64,000 nucleotides of DNA from NCBI RefSeq assembly GCF_008704795.1, contig NZ_CP023690.1, positions 5,218,501 through 5,282,500 on the forward strand. The letters are read 5' to 3'. Of this stretch, positions 63,672 through 64,000 are shown piece by piece. The DNA is from Streptomyces spectabilis. GTDB lineage: Bacteria; Actinomycetota; Actinomycetes; Streptomycetales; Streptomycetaceae. The number at the start of each line of letters is the position of its first letter. Position 1 is the first letter of the stretch. The translations under genes were made by a program, and so were the position numbers. The notes beneath the pieces are model-generated. The model worked only from the letters and a program-made list of their open reading frames with translations. It was not told where the DNA came from and searched no databases.

Positions 63672-64000
63672 TCAGGTACGCCGGGCCTCGACGCGGTCCG
63701 GCGTCGGCCAACGTACGTCGTGCACCCAGCCGAGGCGTTCGAGCAGGCGGATGGCGGCGGCGGAGGGGTCGATCTGTCCGCGGTCCACGCCGTGGCGGGC
63801 GCTGGTGGGGTCGGCGTGGTGGAGGTTGTGCCAGCTCTCGCCGAAGGAGAGCAGGGCCAGGGGCCACAGGTTGGTGGCGCGGTCGTGGCGCCGGGTGCGG
63901 AACGGGCGCCGTCCGATGACGTGGCACAGCGAGTTGACGCTCCAGGTCACGTGGTGGAGCAGCGCGATGCGGACGAGGCCCGCCCACAGCAGGGCGGTGA
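63672..64000 (-). CDS. Fatty acid desaturase, C-terminal part (5' end outside window)
   Basis: The open frame runs from the window end to the stop at 63672, about 109 residues. It matches the end of a membrane-bound acyl-CoA/fatty acid desaturase: hydrophobic LLWAGLVRIALLHHVTWSVNSLCHVIG, then the third histidine box in FGESWHNLHHADPTSARHGV (HNLHH), which binds the di-iron centre, and the cytosolic tail DPSAAAIRLLERLGWVHDV. Such enzymes insert a cis double bond at C9. The N-terminal two histidine boxes lie outside the window. Confidence 0.93.
   Translation of the reverse strand, partial: TALLWAGLVRIALLHHVTWSVNSLCHVIGRRPFRTRRHDRATNLWPLALLSFGESWHNLHHADPTSARHGVDRGQIDPSAAAIRLLERLGWVHDVRWPTPDRVEARRT

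Overview
This is a very GC-rich actinobacterial chromosome segment, almost certainly Streptomyces. The evidence is the extreme G/C bias at third codon positions, frequent GTG and TTG starts, tightly overlapping genes, rare TTA codons, and a core neighbourhood (purA, ybaB-recR, ask-asd) typical of Streptomyces chromosomes. I see no rRNA, tRNA, CRISPR array, insertion sequence or replication origin.

Layout. 1-6731: the 3' end of purA, then a helix-turn-helix/STAND-ATPase/WD40 protein and a membrane Ser/Thr kinase. 7005-9517: an accessory patch with an Scr1-type HTH regulator, a DUF6879 protein and three small unknowns. 9588-15068: a DJ-1/MarR pair, a DUF4956-VTC (polyphosphate polymerase-like) pair, an OmpR-type two-component system and a Pro-rich secreted protein. 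15174-21524: an aminotransferase, a GntR regulator translationally coupled to a large GT2/membrane glycosyltransferase fusion, an unknown protein and a SLATT-like membrane protein. 21817-29145: the core block ybaB, recR, DUF5063 and ask-asd, interrupted by a Trypco2 plus trypsin/NB-ARC/TPR pair that looks like a conflict (defence) module. 29587-39282: an ECF sigma factor with a membrane partner, SURF1, an S9 peptidase, a methyltransferase, a GNAT, a DevS/DevR-like oxygen or redox two-component pair, and a small membrane protein. 39290-39508: a large nested palindrome. 39568-51049: a corrin-ring (vitamin B12) cluster, cobL, cobM, cbiD, cobK, cobIJ, cobH, cobG and cobN, with a cobalamin riboswitch in front of cobN. 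51198-64000: an accessory flank with a TTA-containing NERD nuclease/UvrD-like helicase, DoxX, an amidohydrolase, an FkbM methyltransferase, a CDP-alcohol phosphatidyltransferase, a glycosyltransferase, a second STAND/WD40 giant and the start-less end of a fatty-acid desaturase.

How the parts work together. The cob genes cover most ring methylations, ring contraction and reduction, with oxygen-dependent CobG and late cobalt insertion by CobN; CbiD stands where CobF would be expected. The ask-asd operon feeds the aspartate-family amino acids. The DevS/DevR pair has two perfect palindromes of DosR-box geometry beside devR. Immunity-type architectures are unusually dense: two 14-repeat STAND-WD40 proteins, one trypsin-NB-ARC-TPR protein with Trypco2, a NERD-helicase and an Scr1/DUF6879 unit. 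Four accessory genes carry a TTA codon (HTH regulator, helicase, DoxX, GT2), which suggests bldA-dependent translation.
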